A stretch of 64,000 bases of DNA from Deinandra increscens subsp. villosa (Eukaryota > Streptophyta > Magnoliopsida > Asterales > Asteraceae): contig JBCNJP010000006.1 of assembly GCA_039602395.1 (NCBI GenBank), positions 13,566,952 to 13,630,951 on the forward strand, written 5' to 3'. This document shows, in pieces, positions 10,860-21,314 of this stretch. A program made the position numbers and the translations under genes. The notes under the pieces were generated by a model that was not told where the DNA came from, searched no databases, and saw nothing but the letters and a program-made list of their open reading frames with translations. Within the stretch, counting starts at the first letter, position 1. Each line of letters starts with the position of its first letter.

Positions 10860-13829
10860 ATGAGTGATTTCAGTTTAAGTTGCCCAAATGGTTCTTCCAA
10901 TAAACCACCAATGTTCACTCCTGATGACTTTGGCACCTGGAAACTCAGGATAGAAGGTTTTGTTAGGATTTTGGACCGTCGTATTTGGAAATCTTTCACT
11001 GAAGGTCCCTACTCACCCATGGTTTCATCTGCTGATGATGCAGAAGTCAAAATACCTAACCCACTAGATAAATATGTTGAATCTGACTATACTGCTCTCG
11101 AATTTGACCATAAGGCATATTGGACTCTACAGGCTGCACTTCCTAATTCCATTTTAAGTGGGTTTAAAGGATATAAAACTGCATTTGACCTGTGGAATGC
11201 CTTAAGTGAAATGTATGAAGGAACCAGTGAAGTTAAAGAAAACAAGAAAGATGTCTTAAAACAGAAGTATGAAAACTTTACTTTCAAATCTGGTGAAACA
11301 ATGACAAACCAGTACTTAAGATTTGTTTCTTTGCTTGATGAACTCCAAAAAGTAGATGTAAAACTAGACCAGGTAGATGTTAACAGAAAGTTCCTACGTT
11401 CCCTGCCTTCTGTATGGACAGTTTACACAGTAAGCATCAGGGAATGCAAAAACTTGAAAAAGATGAGACTCAGTGAACTTCATGGCATACTCAGTGCCTA
11501 TGAAATGGAACTAGATCTTAAACAAAACTCATCTTCTGAGTCAACTCAGCTGTTTTCATCTGCACTAGTAACTACTGATTTTAACAGTCAAAGGTCTTCA
11601 AACTCATCATCATATCAGTCACCTATTGTCAGTTTCCCTGAGACACCAAGGTGTCAAGAAAGTTTTTCAAACGTGTTTGAAAACTCTCACAATGCTCATG
11701 TAGCAACTGACTCATACCAAGGCTTCATACCTAAAGATCTTGAGTGTATAGGTGCTGATGATTTGGAGGAAATGGACATTATGACTCAACTTGCTATGGT
11801 TTCTGTCAGAGCTCAAAGGTTCTACAAAAGAACTGGTAGAACCTACAAGCGAGCAAAAGGTGCTCACATAGGCCTTGACAAAAGCAAGGTGAAGTGCTAC
11901 AACTGTCACCAACTTGGTCACTTTGCAAGGGAGTGCCCTCAACCAAGAAGAGAAGGACAAAATCAGAGTCATGTCCAAGGGAAAAATCATGGAGGAAGCA
12001 ATTCAAACAACAACAACTCTGGAAACAACTCAGGTTCCAACCCCACCCCACCAAAACCAACCGGAAGTCAAAACCACCAAAATGTGGTAGCTGCTGTTGC
12101 AAATCAAACCTCATGTGTTGAATGGGAAGATTTCGTTGCTGAGTTTGAGCCTATTAATCATGCTTTGATGGCTAAACAAGACTCTACCTCAGATCAGGTA
12201 AACTCTATCCCTGAGAAAGTCCTAGAAAACCTATGCAGCCCTGCTTGCATAGAACAAGTGGCAAAGTACCGAAATCACAACACTGACTTGATTGATGAAG
12301 TTTCAAACCTAAATGAGTTAAAGGAATTTTTCAAGAAAACTGAATCTTCATACATTTCAAAAATAAAAAATTTAACCAAAGAGTATGAACAGTTGAAACA
12401 AACCAACTCAGTGCCTGAAACTCAGCTTGATGACTTGCTCTCAAAGCTTGAGAAGTCAAGAAACGAAACCAAAGAAGCTAAGGCTGAGGTTGATGTTCTT
12501 GAGATCAAACTGAAAGATGCTTTGTTTACTTGTGATAAATTCCAAGCAGCAAACAAAAAGGCTGAGAAACTGTGGATGGGAGGGATGTATGGTAAAGTAG
12601 GTGTTGGTTATAACTGTGTTGAACCACCAATTGAATACTCACCTGTAATCAAACCAATTGATGCTTTAAAATCTGAATGCAAAGTTAGTCTCACAGTTGA
12701 TGACATTTCATCACAGTCAAGTTCTGAAAACACTGTTGATTCTAAGAAAACTGAAGTCACTGTTGCAAGCTCATCTGCTTCAGTTGACCAATCAAACATT
12801 TTGAAACCATCAATTGCTGTTCCTCCACCAACTGTTTATGAACCTAAGGATTCAAAAGTTAGAGGAAAGCAACCTGAGCAACCAAAGGGAAGTCAAACTC
12901 AAAGGCTTGGTCAACTAAATTTCAACCAAGTAACCAAACTTGAGTCTCCCATAAAGTTTGAAACCAAAGCTGTTGAATGTATGTGCTGTGGTGAACAAGG
13001 TCACCTAGCTGCTGTTTGCCAGTTTAACCCAATGAGTAAAGTTAAACCATTTTTGATACCAAAACCTGTTTTGAAACCAAAGGCTGACTTTCAAAAGAAA
13101 ATCACAGGAAGAATTTCACCTGTAAAAAATCACACTTTGAAGCATTTTGGATCTGATTCTAACAAGGTCTTAATTGGTAATGACAGAAATTGAAGTTTCT
13201 CTGTTTTAAAGAAAAATCGTTTTCCGGCTGAAGTTCAGGCGGAACATTTTTCCGCTCGAACTCATGTTCAACCGGAAAACAAAACTCAACCCGGATCAGC
13301 TACTGCTCCAAAGCAGAGACCACATGTACATTTTGCTGATGGGTTTGAACATTTTGAAGCTCAAGGAAGAAGAAATCCTTCTAGAGGAAAGATTACCTCT
13401 AGAGAAAACTTTTCAAGAAACAGCAAATCTAACCAATCTGAAAAATTCTTTGCTAAAAGTTCAAGTGGAAATCACTGTGTTCCACTTCAGGGGGAGAGTT
13501 CAAATCAAAATCAACACTTTCCACAAAGATTTTCAAAATCACCTGAGAGAACTAAGTTGGTCAACCAAGAAAATGAAAAATTTAAGAAATTAACCAACAA
13601 GCAAAGGAAGTTTAAAGAATATAGGGATAGAAAAATTGCTGAGAGAAAGAACACCAAAGGTGAAAGGTCTAGTCAAACAAGTACTCAATATGAGAACTTC
13701 AGTCTTGACAATGATGATCTACTCAATGAAGCTCCAGTTTTAAATACTTTAGTAATCAAGGAGTATAAGTATAATGATGCTTATGGCAGACCCAAGACCA
13801 CTCAGGCTTGGGTCCCCTATAGAAATTAA
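10860..13829 (+). CDS. SIRE-like gag polyprotein with one internal in-frame stop
   Basis: The first 777 codons (10860-13190) are open. Residues 20-220 form a UBN2-type gag (FGTWKLRIEGFVRILDRRIW, FLRSLPSVWTVYTVSIRE), with a CCHC zinc knuckle CYNCHQLGHFAREC at residues 346-359. A predicted coiled coil follows at roughly 480-580, and a second zinc knuckle CMCCGEQGHLAAVC at 707-720. A single TGA (13191-13193) interrupts. The same frame then stays open for 211 more codons to TAA at 13827-13829, ending TTQAWVPYRN, the same type of gag terminus as in the element at 21314. Either the TGA is one recent nonsense mutation or it is read through. Gag packages the RNA in virus-like particles. The start is set by the ATG 97 bp after the primer site. 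Confidence 0.85.
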
Positions 13830-13998
13830 TCAATTTAGATATGTGCAGGTGCAGAATAAAGGCCAAAATAGCCTATGGGTAGTTGACAGTGGATGCACTT
13901 GCCACATGACAGGGAATAAGCACATTCTGGAAAACACAAAAAGAATCAATGGAGGACCTTGCCTTTGGAAGCACAAAAGGCCATATCACAGCACAAGG
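13830..13998 (+). pseudogene. Start of Copia pol: aspartic protease, cut by gap
   Basis: Just after the gag stop, the +1 frame reads VQVQNKGQNSLWVVDSGCTC then HMTGNKHILENTK. This is the retropepsin active site (DSG) with the CxCH zinc-like pattern typical of Copia proteases. It ends at the 500-N gap. It is in a different frame from gag, so translation would need a frameshift, readthrough plus shift, or splicing. Confidence 0.8.
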
Positions 13999-14498
13999 NN
14001 NNNNNNNNNNNNNNNNNNNNNNNNNNNNNNNNNNNNNNNNNNNNNNNNNNNNNNNNNNNNNNNNNNNNNNNNNNNNNNNNNNNNNNNNNNNNNNNNNNNN
14101 NNNNNNNNNNNNNNNNNNNNNNNNNNNNNNNNNNNNNNNNNNNNNNNNNNNNNNNNNNNNNNNNNNNNNNNNNNNNNNNNNNNNNNNNNNNNNNNNNNNN
14201 NNNNNNNNNNNNNNNNNNNNNNNNNNNNNNNNNNNNNNNNNNNNNNNNNNNNNNNNNNNNNNNNNNNNNNNNNNNNNNNNNNNNNNNNNNNNNNNNNNNN
14301 NNNNNNNNNNNNNNNNNNNNNNNNNNNNNNNNNNNNNNNNNNNNNNNNNNNNNNNNNNNNNNNNNNNNNNNNNNNNNNNNNNNNNNNNNNNNNNNNNNNN
14401 NNNNNNNNNNNNNNNNNNNNNNNNNNNNNNNNNNNNNNNNNNNNNNNNNNNNNNNNNNNNNNNNNNNNNNNNNNNNNNNNNNNNNNNNNNNNNNNNNN
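13999..14498. other. Assembly gap, exactly 500 N
   Basis: The run of N is exactly 500 bases, the same as the second gap, so it is a fixed-size placeholder. A forward Copia protease enters on the left and a minus-strand gypsy RT leaves on the right, so at least one element junction is hidden. Confidence 0.98.
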
Positions 14499-15313
14499 TA
14501 CAATGCTCTCTCTTGGTCTTCCTTCCATTCAAACTTATCATCTTTCTTATCAAGTTAATTAAAGGCACGACTATCTTGGAGAATTCTTGGATGAACCACC
14601 AGTAATATCCCCCTACTCCCAAGAAACTCCTAATTTCTTTTGGGTTTCTGGGTGTACTCCACTTAGTCACTGCCTCAATATTGGAGGGATCCACCATGAT
14701 TCCTTCCGAACTCACCACATCACCCAGGAATTGTACCTCTCGCAACCAAAACACACACCTGGAGAATTTGGCGTATAATTTCTACCTTCGCAACGTATCC
14801 AACACCTCGTGCAAATGACGAGCGTGTTCCTCTTCGGTCTTGGAATATACCAGAATATCGTCAACGAACACTATCATCGACCGATCTTGCATGGGTTTAC
14901 ATACATGGTTCATGAGATCCATGAAGGCCGTCGGTGCATTTGTTAACCCAAATGACATCACCAAGAATTCATAGTCTGTAACGACTACGAACGCCGTATT
15001 CAGGATGTCTTTCCCACGAATCTTCAACTGATGGTAACCCGACCTCAAATCGATCTTCAAAAACCACTTAGCTTCTTGCAACTGATCGAATAGATCATCT
15101 ATCCTTGGTAGAGGATATCTATTCTTTATTGTCAACTATTTCAACTCTCGGTAGTCTATACACATCCTTAGACTACCATCTTTCTTTTTTACGAGCAAAA
15201 CCGATGCACTCGATGGAGAAACACTGGGCCAGATAAATCCGAACTCTTGTAATTCTTTTAGCTGTTTCATCAGCTCCTGAAATTCGAATGGTGCCAACCG
15301 CTTAGGCAGCTTT
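14499..15313 (-). pseudogene. Ty3/gypsy reverse transcriptase
   Basis: From the CACTA junction leftward: KRLAPFEFQELMKQLKEL, VLLVKKKDGSLRMCIDYREL, a TAG at 15138-15136, then NRYPLPRIDDLFDQLQEAKW, FLKIDLRSGYHQLKI, FGLTNAPTAFMDLMN and the catalytic FVDDILVYSKT. A TAG at 14784-14782 follows, then FWLREVQFLGDVVSSEGI and FLGVGGYYWWFIQEFSKI (the RT connection). The frame is the same throughout, so the two visible breaks are nonsense mutations rather than indels. The sequence ends at the gap. Confidence 0.93.
15311..15313. repeat. CACTA target duplication TTT, left
   Basis: TTT directly before the CACTA terminus is repeated at 36473-36475. Three-base duplications are diagnostic of the CACTA (En/Spm) superfamily. 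Confidence 0.85.
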
Positions 15314-15343
15314 CACTACGTCAAAATTCACCTTTGGCCACGG
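15314..15343 (+). repeat. CACTA left terminal inverted repeat
   Basis: The first 13 bases, CACTACGTCAAAA, match the inverted right end exactly. The next 17 bases match imperfectly and end in a CCACGG shared by both ends. Confidence 0.9.
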
Positions 15344-16435
15344 AAAAAAACCGTGGCCAAAGGTGTTTGGTCATGTTTTTTTTCCATTCCAATTGACACC
15401 AAAGGTCCCGTCACCTTATGTACGCTACGGCCACGTTAGAATATCAGTGGCTGAAGCAACCTAGAAGCATGGCTAAAGGGTACCAATATTTGTTGTTGTA
15501 ATCAAAAAATTCTTCCGAAAAGCATGGCCAAAGGGTCCCAACAGCCACATGTGTTTGTTTAACGTGGCCTTTGGTATTATATGGTCACGTATATTTGTGA
15601 TTTAGCCACATATGTTATAAAAAAACGTTGCCAAATGGGTTGCTAAAATTATAGTTTTTGTCCCAATACGCGTGGCCAAAGGGTGGGAACCGCCACGTTA
15701 AAATATGAATAGCGTGACCTTTGGTATTATATGGTCACGTATATTTATGTTTTAGCCACATATGATATGAAAAAATGTGGCCAAATGGGTTGCTGAAATC
15801 ATACATTTTGTCCCAATACGCGTGGCCAAAGGGTGGCAACGGCCACATTAAAATATAAAAAGCGTGGCCTTTGGTATTATATGGTCACGTATATTTGTGT
15901 TTTAGCCACATATATTTGGAAAAAAAAAGTGGCCAAAGGGTAGTTAAAATCAGATATTTTGTCCCAATACCCGTGGCCAAATGGTGGCAACGAGCACATT
16001 AAAATATAAAAAGTGTGGCCTTTGATATTATATGGTCACATATATTTGTGTTTTAGCCACATATATTTGGAAAAAAAAAGTGGCCAAAAGGTAGTTGAAA
16101 TCATACATTTTATCCCACGTGTGGCCAAAGGGTGACAACTGCCACGTTAAAATATAAAAAGTGTGGTCTTTAGTATTATATGGTCACGTATATTTGTGTT
16201 TTAGCCACATATATTTGGGAAAAAAAAGTGGCCAAAGGGTAGTTGAAATCAGATATTTTGTCCCAATACGCGTGGCCAAAGCGTGCCAATGGCCACGATA
16301 AAATATAAAAAATATGGCCTTTGGTATTATATGGTCACATATATTTGTGTTTTAACCACATATATTTGGGAAGAAGAAAAAGTGACCAAAAGGTTGTTGA
16401 AATCAGATGGGTCCTTGCTATACGCGTGGCCAATT
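15330..16435 (+). repeat. CACTA left subterminal repeat array (six copies of about 150 bp)
   Basis: TATTATATGGTCAC recurs at about 15574, 15725, 15875, 16026, 16174 and 16325, a period of 148-151 bp. Each unit holds GTGGCCAAAGGGTG and inverted GGCCACGT/AGCCACAT motifs. Clustered short motifs in both orientations next to the termini are the known binding sites of the TNPA-type protein in CACTA elements. The same motifs recur near the right end. Confidence 0.88.
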
Positions 16436-17972
16436 TAAAAGCTATTACAAATTATTAATTTCAAATCAAATAAAATTCAATTACAAGTCAAAAACAAATG
16501 AAATACAAATAAAATATTAAAGAAAATTACACTGCATACAAGCATTATTCTCAATTGAATTTTCAATCCGGGAGGCAACAACACTACCACGTGGTCTTCA
16601 TCTTCAACTGTCCAGATTTGAGTTTAATTAGGACCATTTTTTCTTGTATTCCTTCCTATACCAAAACATATAATTGATAATTAGGTTATGGAAATTGATT
16701 ATAATATATATAGCAATTTTGAAATACTTACCACCATGATAGATATGGACTGAGGAGTGCCATTTTTATTGCAAGTAGTATGGGTCATCAGGTCCTACAA
16801 TTCAATCGATTTCCAGATGAACATTAGATATCCAGATGAACTTAAAACATCCGGATGAACATTACATTAAGTTCCGGATCAACTTCAAAGTCAGTTGAAC
16901 TTTATTTGGTACACATCTCACCATTTGTTCCAACAATCCCTAGCTAGCGCAAGTGTTTGAGGTACCAAATAACATTTAAAATGGGACTACATGACATTAC
17001 CAAACAGATTACTGTGAAACTATAGAACGGAATGAAACTTGACTAGAAAATATTTACCTTTTTCTTTTCAACCGCTTCAGACGAGGTTGACCGACCACCG
17101 ATTTCACGCCCTAAACAGTTCAATTAATTACTTTATGTAAATGAGCAATCAAACCGATAATGAGTTTGACAAATACTAACCGTTGTGTGTATGTCAGCAT
17201 GATTAGTGTTGTGGCTAGATCCAACAAAAATCTCCTTAGAATTTACCTAGAACAATGTTTTTGAATTGGTAAAAAGTGAGAGCAGAATAATGACGCGGAC
17301 CTATCATGAAAGTATTTATTCTGTTTTTTTAATCTAACATAAGTTGTTCCGGTTTTATTCATACAGATTAAATATATACTCTATTTTTTTCATATTAACA
17401 TACATTTTCAATGAATCATAGCAGAGCTCCATTTAACTCATAACTTTGTTCTTACATGAAGTATATATTCTTATGTACCAGGAACTTGCATCTATTTGTG
17501 TTCTTCAGGAACAAAAGTTCATCCGGATTGTGTTCTTCATGAACAAGAGTGTATGGTATTATAAGGTACTTGAGAATAGTATGATTAACATGTGATGTAA
17601 AGAATCTACCTCTGTAGATGCCGGAGCATTAAGTTGTGTGGTAACGGTGTTCCAAGTGCAAATAGATGAGCTATAAGTAGATCAAGTTTTTTATCTGATT
17701 CTTCAATCTTCAGGAAGAGGGCCTTAACTTGTTCATTTTTAATCCCTAAGAAGTCTCTCCTCTTTAAGTTCGAACTCAAGTTTTTCCAATTAACCATTAG
17801 TGTTGTTGGATCGATCCTTGAATTTTGTACAATTGACAGAATGTAGTTAGATGCTTTTTAACAAAGTACATAAATAAGAAAGCATGCATACCCTATTGAT
17901 TCATTATCTCTTAATTAGTTCTTAATTATTAATATATCACATAAAGACCCTATTGATTAATTATTTGATATG
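16436..17972. other. CACTA internal region, left of the nested Copia element
   Basis: This AT-rich stretch has no clear gene. CCGGATGAAC-type motifs cluster at about 16815-16885 and 17518-17550. Part of it (about 17278-17480, from GAGAGCAGAATAATGACGCG through the CATAGCAGAGCTCC stretch) is a diverged copy of 33148-33430 on the right side of the element, with an internal deletion. So the CACTA carries a partial internal duplication. Confidence 0.55.
17606..17797 (-). CDS. Possible small exon, unknown protein
   Basis: A 63-codon open frame starts at ATG 17797 (MVNWKNLSSNLKRRDFLGIK) and continues NEQVKALFLKIEESDKKLDL, a charged, helix-like sequence. The family is not recognised. The last bases before the stop, CTACAGAG|GTAG, could be a splice donor, so this may be one exon of a minus-strand CACTA gene. 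No partner exon was established. Confidence 0.25.
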   Translation of the reverse strand: MVNWKNLSSNLKRRDFLGIKNEQVKALFLKIEESDKKLDLLIAHLFALGTPLPHNLMLRHLQR

Positions 17973-17977
17973 TTATA
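17973..17977. repeat. Target-site duplication TTATA, left
   Basis: TTATA directly before the LTR is repeated at 24020-24024 directly after the right LTR. Confidence 0.85.
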
Positions 17978-18501
17978 TGTAAGGGTATAATTTGTGGCTT
18001 GTGTATTAAATTATCCTTTGGCGGATTATTTTGAAGGCCTATGTGTTAGAATAGGTGAAAATTAGATGGGTTATAGGTATATTAGGTCACTGGGCCATTT
18101 TAGATGTGTTTGGGCTCAATTAGAATGAGTTTAAGGGGAGTTTTGTGGGCCTTTAAGGTCCAATACGGAAATTAGTGGGGATTTAGGGTTTTTAGGATGA
18201 CTTATTCTCCAAGATGGAGAATCCCTATAAAAGGGAAACCCTCCCCACATTAATAGGTTGCTATTTTTGGTGTTTTTTGTGCTAATTGGTGTTTACGAAA
18301 TTCTCAGAGAGAATTTCGATTCTAGTGTTGCAATCAAGGTGATTAGTAAAGTATTTTCTTCTTCTGGTTTGTGTTCTTATCTTGTTCTTTATTGAATATT
18401 CATATTACTTTTCGATTAGACTTGAATCACCTATAATCACTGGATTCTGCACGGTGATTGTAGACTTTGATATCACGTGAGGGTTTGATTTGATCCTTAC
18501 A
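17978..18501 (+). repeat. 5' LTR of the gag-only Copia element
   Basis: It starts TGTAAGGGTATAATTTG and ends GATCCTTACA, with TGTAAGG/CCTTACA as terminal inverted repeats. The TATA box TATAAAA is at 18226-18232. Confidence 0.95.
18226..18232 (+). promoter_or_regulatory. TATA box in 5' LTR
   Basis: CCC-TATAAAA-GGG is a textbook plant TATA box about 250 bp into the LTR. It is conserved in the 3' LTR at 23744-23750. Confidence 0.75.
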
Positions 18502-18503
18502 AT

Positions 18504-18516
18504 TGGTATCAGAGCC
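18504..18516 (+). other. Primer binding site (tRNA-iMet)
   Basis: TGGTATCAGAGCC lies two bases after the 5' LTR end. Confidence 0.9.
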
Positions 18517-18639
18517 AAGAAACGCAAGTTTCGAGGCTCTCGCGATATCCGATTCAAGTTTTTATTAACTACCCGTTTGAGTTTTGTGGTGTTTTCGCAG
18601 TAGCAAGGTTGGAAGATTGTTTGTTTTTGCAGGTTTTGG

Positions 18640-19260
18640 ACTGAACAGAAGTGATCGTGATCATCAGCTCGAGTTTTAGAGACTTTTCGATCCTGACAAG
18701 CACTTTTCGATCAGCCGGACTGATCGAAAACCCCTTTTCTGCCGCCCTTTTCGATCGAGAAAGCCCCCTTGTGGCTTTTCGATCAGACCATTCCAGTCGA
18801 AAAGTCCCCTCCAGTGACTTTTCGACCAGCAGTTCCAATCGAGAAGTCCCTCTCTTAGACTTCTCGATCAGCATCCTCTATCGAAAATTCCCTCAGAGAG
18901 GGACTTCTCGATCAGCATCCTCGATCGAAAATTCCCTCAGTGACTTTTCGATCCGTTACATCTCAATCGAGAGGTCCCCTCGAGACTTCTCGACCCACCT
19001 TTTTTTGATCGAAAAGTCCCCTGTGACTTTTCGATCAACTGTGTTCATCGATCGAAAAGTCCCCTCAGTGACTTTTCGATCTATACCTCACTTTTCGATC
19101 GCCAGAGACTTTTTGACCTGCAACTTTCCGATCGAAAAGTACTTTTCGATCCAACCCTTTTCCGACCAAAAACCCACTTTCTGACCAAAAACCCACTTTC
19201 CGATCGAAAACCCACTTTTCGATCCATCCCCTTCTCAATCCATTCAAATCTTTCAGTTCG
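18640..19260 (+). repeat. Leader array of TTTTCGATC / GATCGAAAA palindromic repeats
   Basis: Between the primer site and the gag ATG, about 600 bp are built from alternating forward and inverted copies of ACTTTTCGATC and GATCGAAAAGTCCCCT, roughly every 25-40 bp. Both strands stay largely open as a by-product (for example 18651-19184 forward), but the translations are only repeated SFDF/RKV-like text and are unlikely to be proteins. RNA from this leader could fold into many stacked hairpins. Confidence 0.75.
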
Positions 19261-19292
19261 TATTTGATCCAGAAGTTCAATCAAAGACATTC

Positions 19293-21314
19293 ATGGCATC
19301 CTTTCTTCCAGGTAATTCTGTATCTACCAGCAACAATGAGGTATGTTCTAATCCTAAATGCCAAATTACATTTAATGAATCTCAAGACTGGCAACGTAAG
19401 TTCTTTAATGAAACATTAAATCGTGAACTATCTGATAAAGACTTCAGAGAATACAAAGGTAGGACTAAATCATTAAGTGAGAAATTAGAAGCTGCAAAAG
19501 TCGACATAAAAAATCTTCAAAGGGATTTGAGTGACAAAACCACATATCTTAAAATTGCTAATGAAGAGATTGCCACATTAAAATATGAAGTTGAACAACT
19601 TAAAGGTAAATTAGAAACATCACAAACCAAAGTTGAGCGAAACGATAAAATTGTGTCAGAAATGATGAAAGCTAGTTCTCTTTTCTATAACACAGATGCC
19701 CGAATGTGACATCTAAAAGCCAACTCTGGTTTGGGTCTCGGTACTGAGGTAAAAGATGAAAAATCCACTCATACAGTACCGATGCCCTTGATGCATTAAA
19801 TGATTTCAGATTATGAGTATTCTAAGACCTCCTTAGAAGCTAAGGCTGAGATAGAAAAGAAACTGGCTGCTTGTTCCATTAAAATTTCTGCTCATGTTTC
19901 TAACGTTACTAATACTTTTACTTCTTGTGCAGATAAAGGTAATAATGAAGCAGGGGTAGTAAATTGCAAGGAGTCCACTAAGAGTCCCATGAAGTCTGAA
20001 GTTGATTTTTGCCTTAAAAATTGTGATTTTGAGAAACCTGAAACTTTGGTTAAGTTTGAGTCAAAAACTGCAGAGTCTGATGTGTGTGATAAACTTTCTG
20101 AATGTGGTGTGTTTAATGTTGGTAAATGTGATTTAAAACCTGTGAAACCCCTTAGAACTGTTAAAATCTTGAGAAGGGGTAAGGGACCGCAGGTTGATGG
20201 TCCCAAACCCACAGGAAGTGTGAAAATTTCTGAGGATAAGGTTAATTATCCTACTCCCAATGTGCAGAAAGTACGGAACACAAAACCCCATGACTTTGTC
20301 CCGTACCCAGAAGTTAACTCTGCATATGACCAGGTCCAGCCGATACAACGGGAGTATATTCTGACCACAAAGCCCCATGGTAAAGCCCTTTGGATCCATA
20401 AAAACGCTTCAAAGCCAACTTGGATCTCCACTGGGCGTAGCCAACAACAGGCTCCCGTGTATCCAAAGAAACAATCCTGCCATGTGTGTGGCCAACCAGG
20501 ACACATGGAAAGAAACTGCCTGCACCGTCCTTATGAGCCTTACTATCCAAAGAAGGTCCAACAAAAGACTGTCCCATTGGGCCAAACACATGTTGGCCCA
20601 AAACCCAAGTTTGGACCTTCGAATTCCAAGGTGCAAAAGTCCACATCACCACCCTCACAGGCACAGATACATGCTAGGCCAGCAGCAAAGACTGCACCTT
20701 CAAACCAAAAGGTGCAGCAGGACAAACCACAGCCAAGTGTCCCCAAATGGAGCCCAAAGCCCAAGTCACCAAAACATGAACCATCACTTGTGTAAAGTAA
20801 GGGGAATAAAAATGCTAAGAAACCTTCAAAGATTTCCACTAAACCTACTAGGGTGTCCAAAGCTATTGAACCTTCAAAGTCTGTTTCTCATTCAAAGCAG
20901 GATACCTTTTTAAAACCACCTGTTCACCCTCAACCAGTTTTCAAAAGGTTTTCAGAAACACCATTTTTTTAAAACCTGAAGGGATCACACAATCAATCAA
21001 TCAGAGGGATGAGGATAGGTGGAATGTCCCAAAAGTTGTGAATTTGTCCTTCAAGCCTATTGGAGTGTACAAAAAAACACTCCATGTCTTTTCAAGAGAT
21101 TCAAAGTTCTAAAATAAACAAAAATAATCGACAGTGGCTTGGCAAGGAAAATCACTCCCGAGATGTCAACAAAAAGGACATTCTCAGTCCAACCAAGGCA
21201 GCCACACCCCCAATCCCTGATGTTACCAAGGGAGTGTTTTTAAAAGAAGTTTCATTCGTTGATTCATCAGGTCTACCTAGAACCACAATGGCCTGGGTAC
21301 CTATGACTAACTGA
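19293..21314 (+). pseudogene. SIRE-like gag, broken
   Basis: ATG 19293 opens MASFLPGNSVSTSNNEVCSN and a long Glu/Lys-rich coiled coil (about residues 30-135), stopping at 19709. A second open stretch, 19800-20795, contains the CCHC zinc knuckle CHVCGQPGHMERNC (codons at 20478-20519) and Pro/Lys/Gln-rich text. It stops at TAA 20793-20795, then stays open in the same frame to a poly-T run near 20960 where it shifts. The end, TTMAWVPMTN at 21285-21311, is the same gag terminus as in the element at 13829. The N-terminal UBN2 domain of normal Copia gags is not visible. At least three lesions make this copy inactive. Confidence 0.8.

Larger units (their letters stand above)
10344..13998 (+). mobile_element. 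SIRE-like Copia element, 5' half (cut by the assembly gap)
   Basis: The element has a short 5' LTR (10344-10749), a tRNA-iMet primer site, a very long gag with two separated CCHC motifs and a coiled-coil tail, then the start of pol with the protease motif WVVDSGCTCHMTG. The long gag, the gag terminus AWVPYRN followed by a stop, and the DSGC protease resemble SIRE/Maximus-type Copia elements. The rest of pol and the 3' LTR would lie in or beyond the 500-N gap. The sequence after the gap belongs to another element. Confidence 0.8.

Noticed and set aside
13774..14754. Long open frames across the N run
   Set aside because: The N bases have no stops, so these frames are artefacts of the gap.
18651..19184. 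177-codon frame in the leader of the gag-only element
   Set aside because: It is a translation of the palindromic repeat, open on both strands, with no protein-like content.
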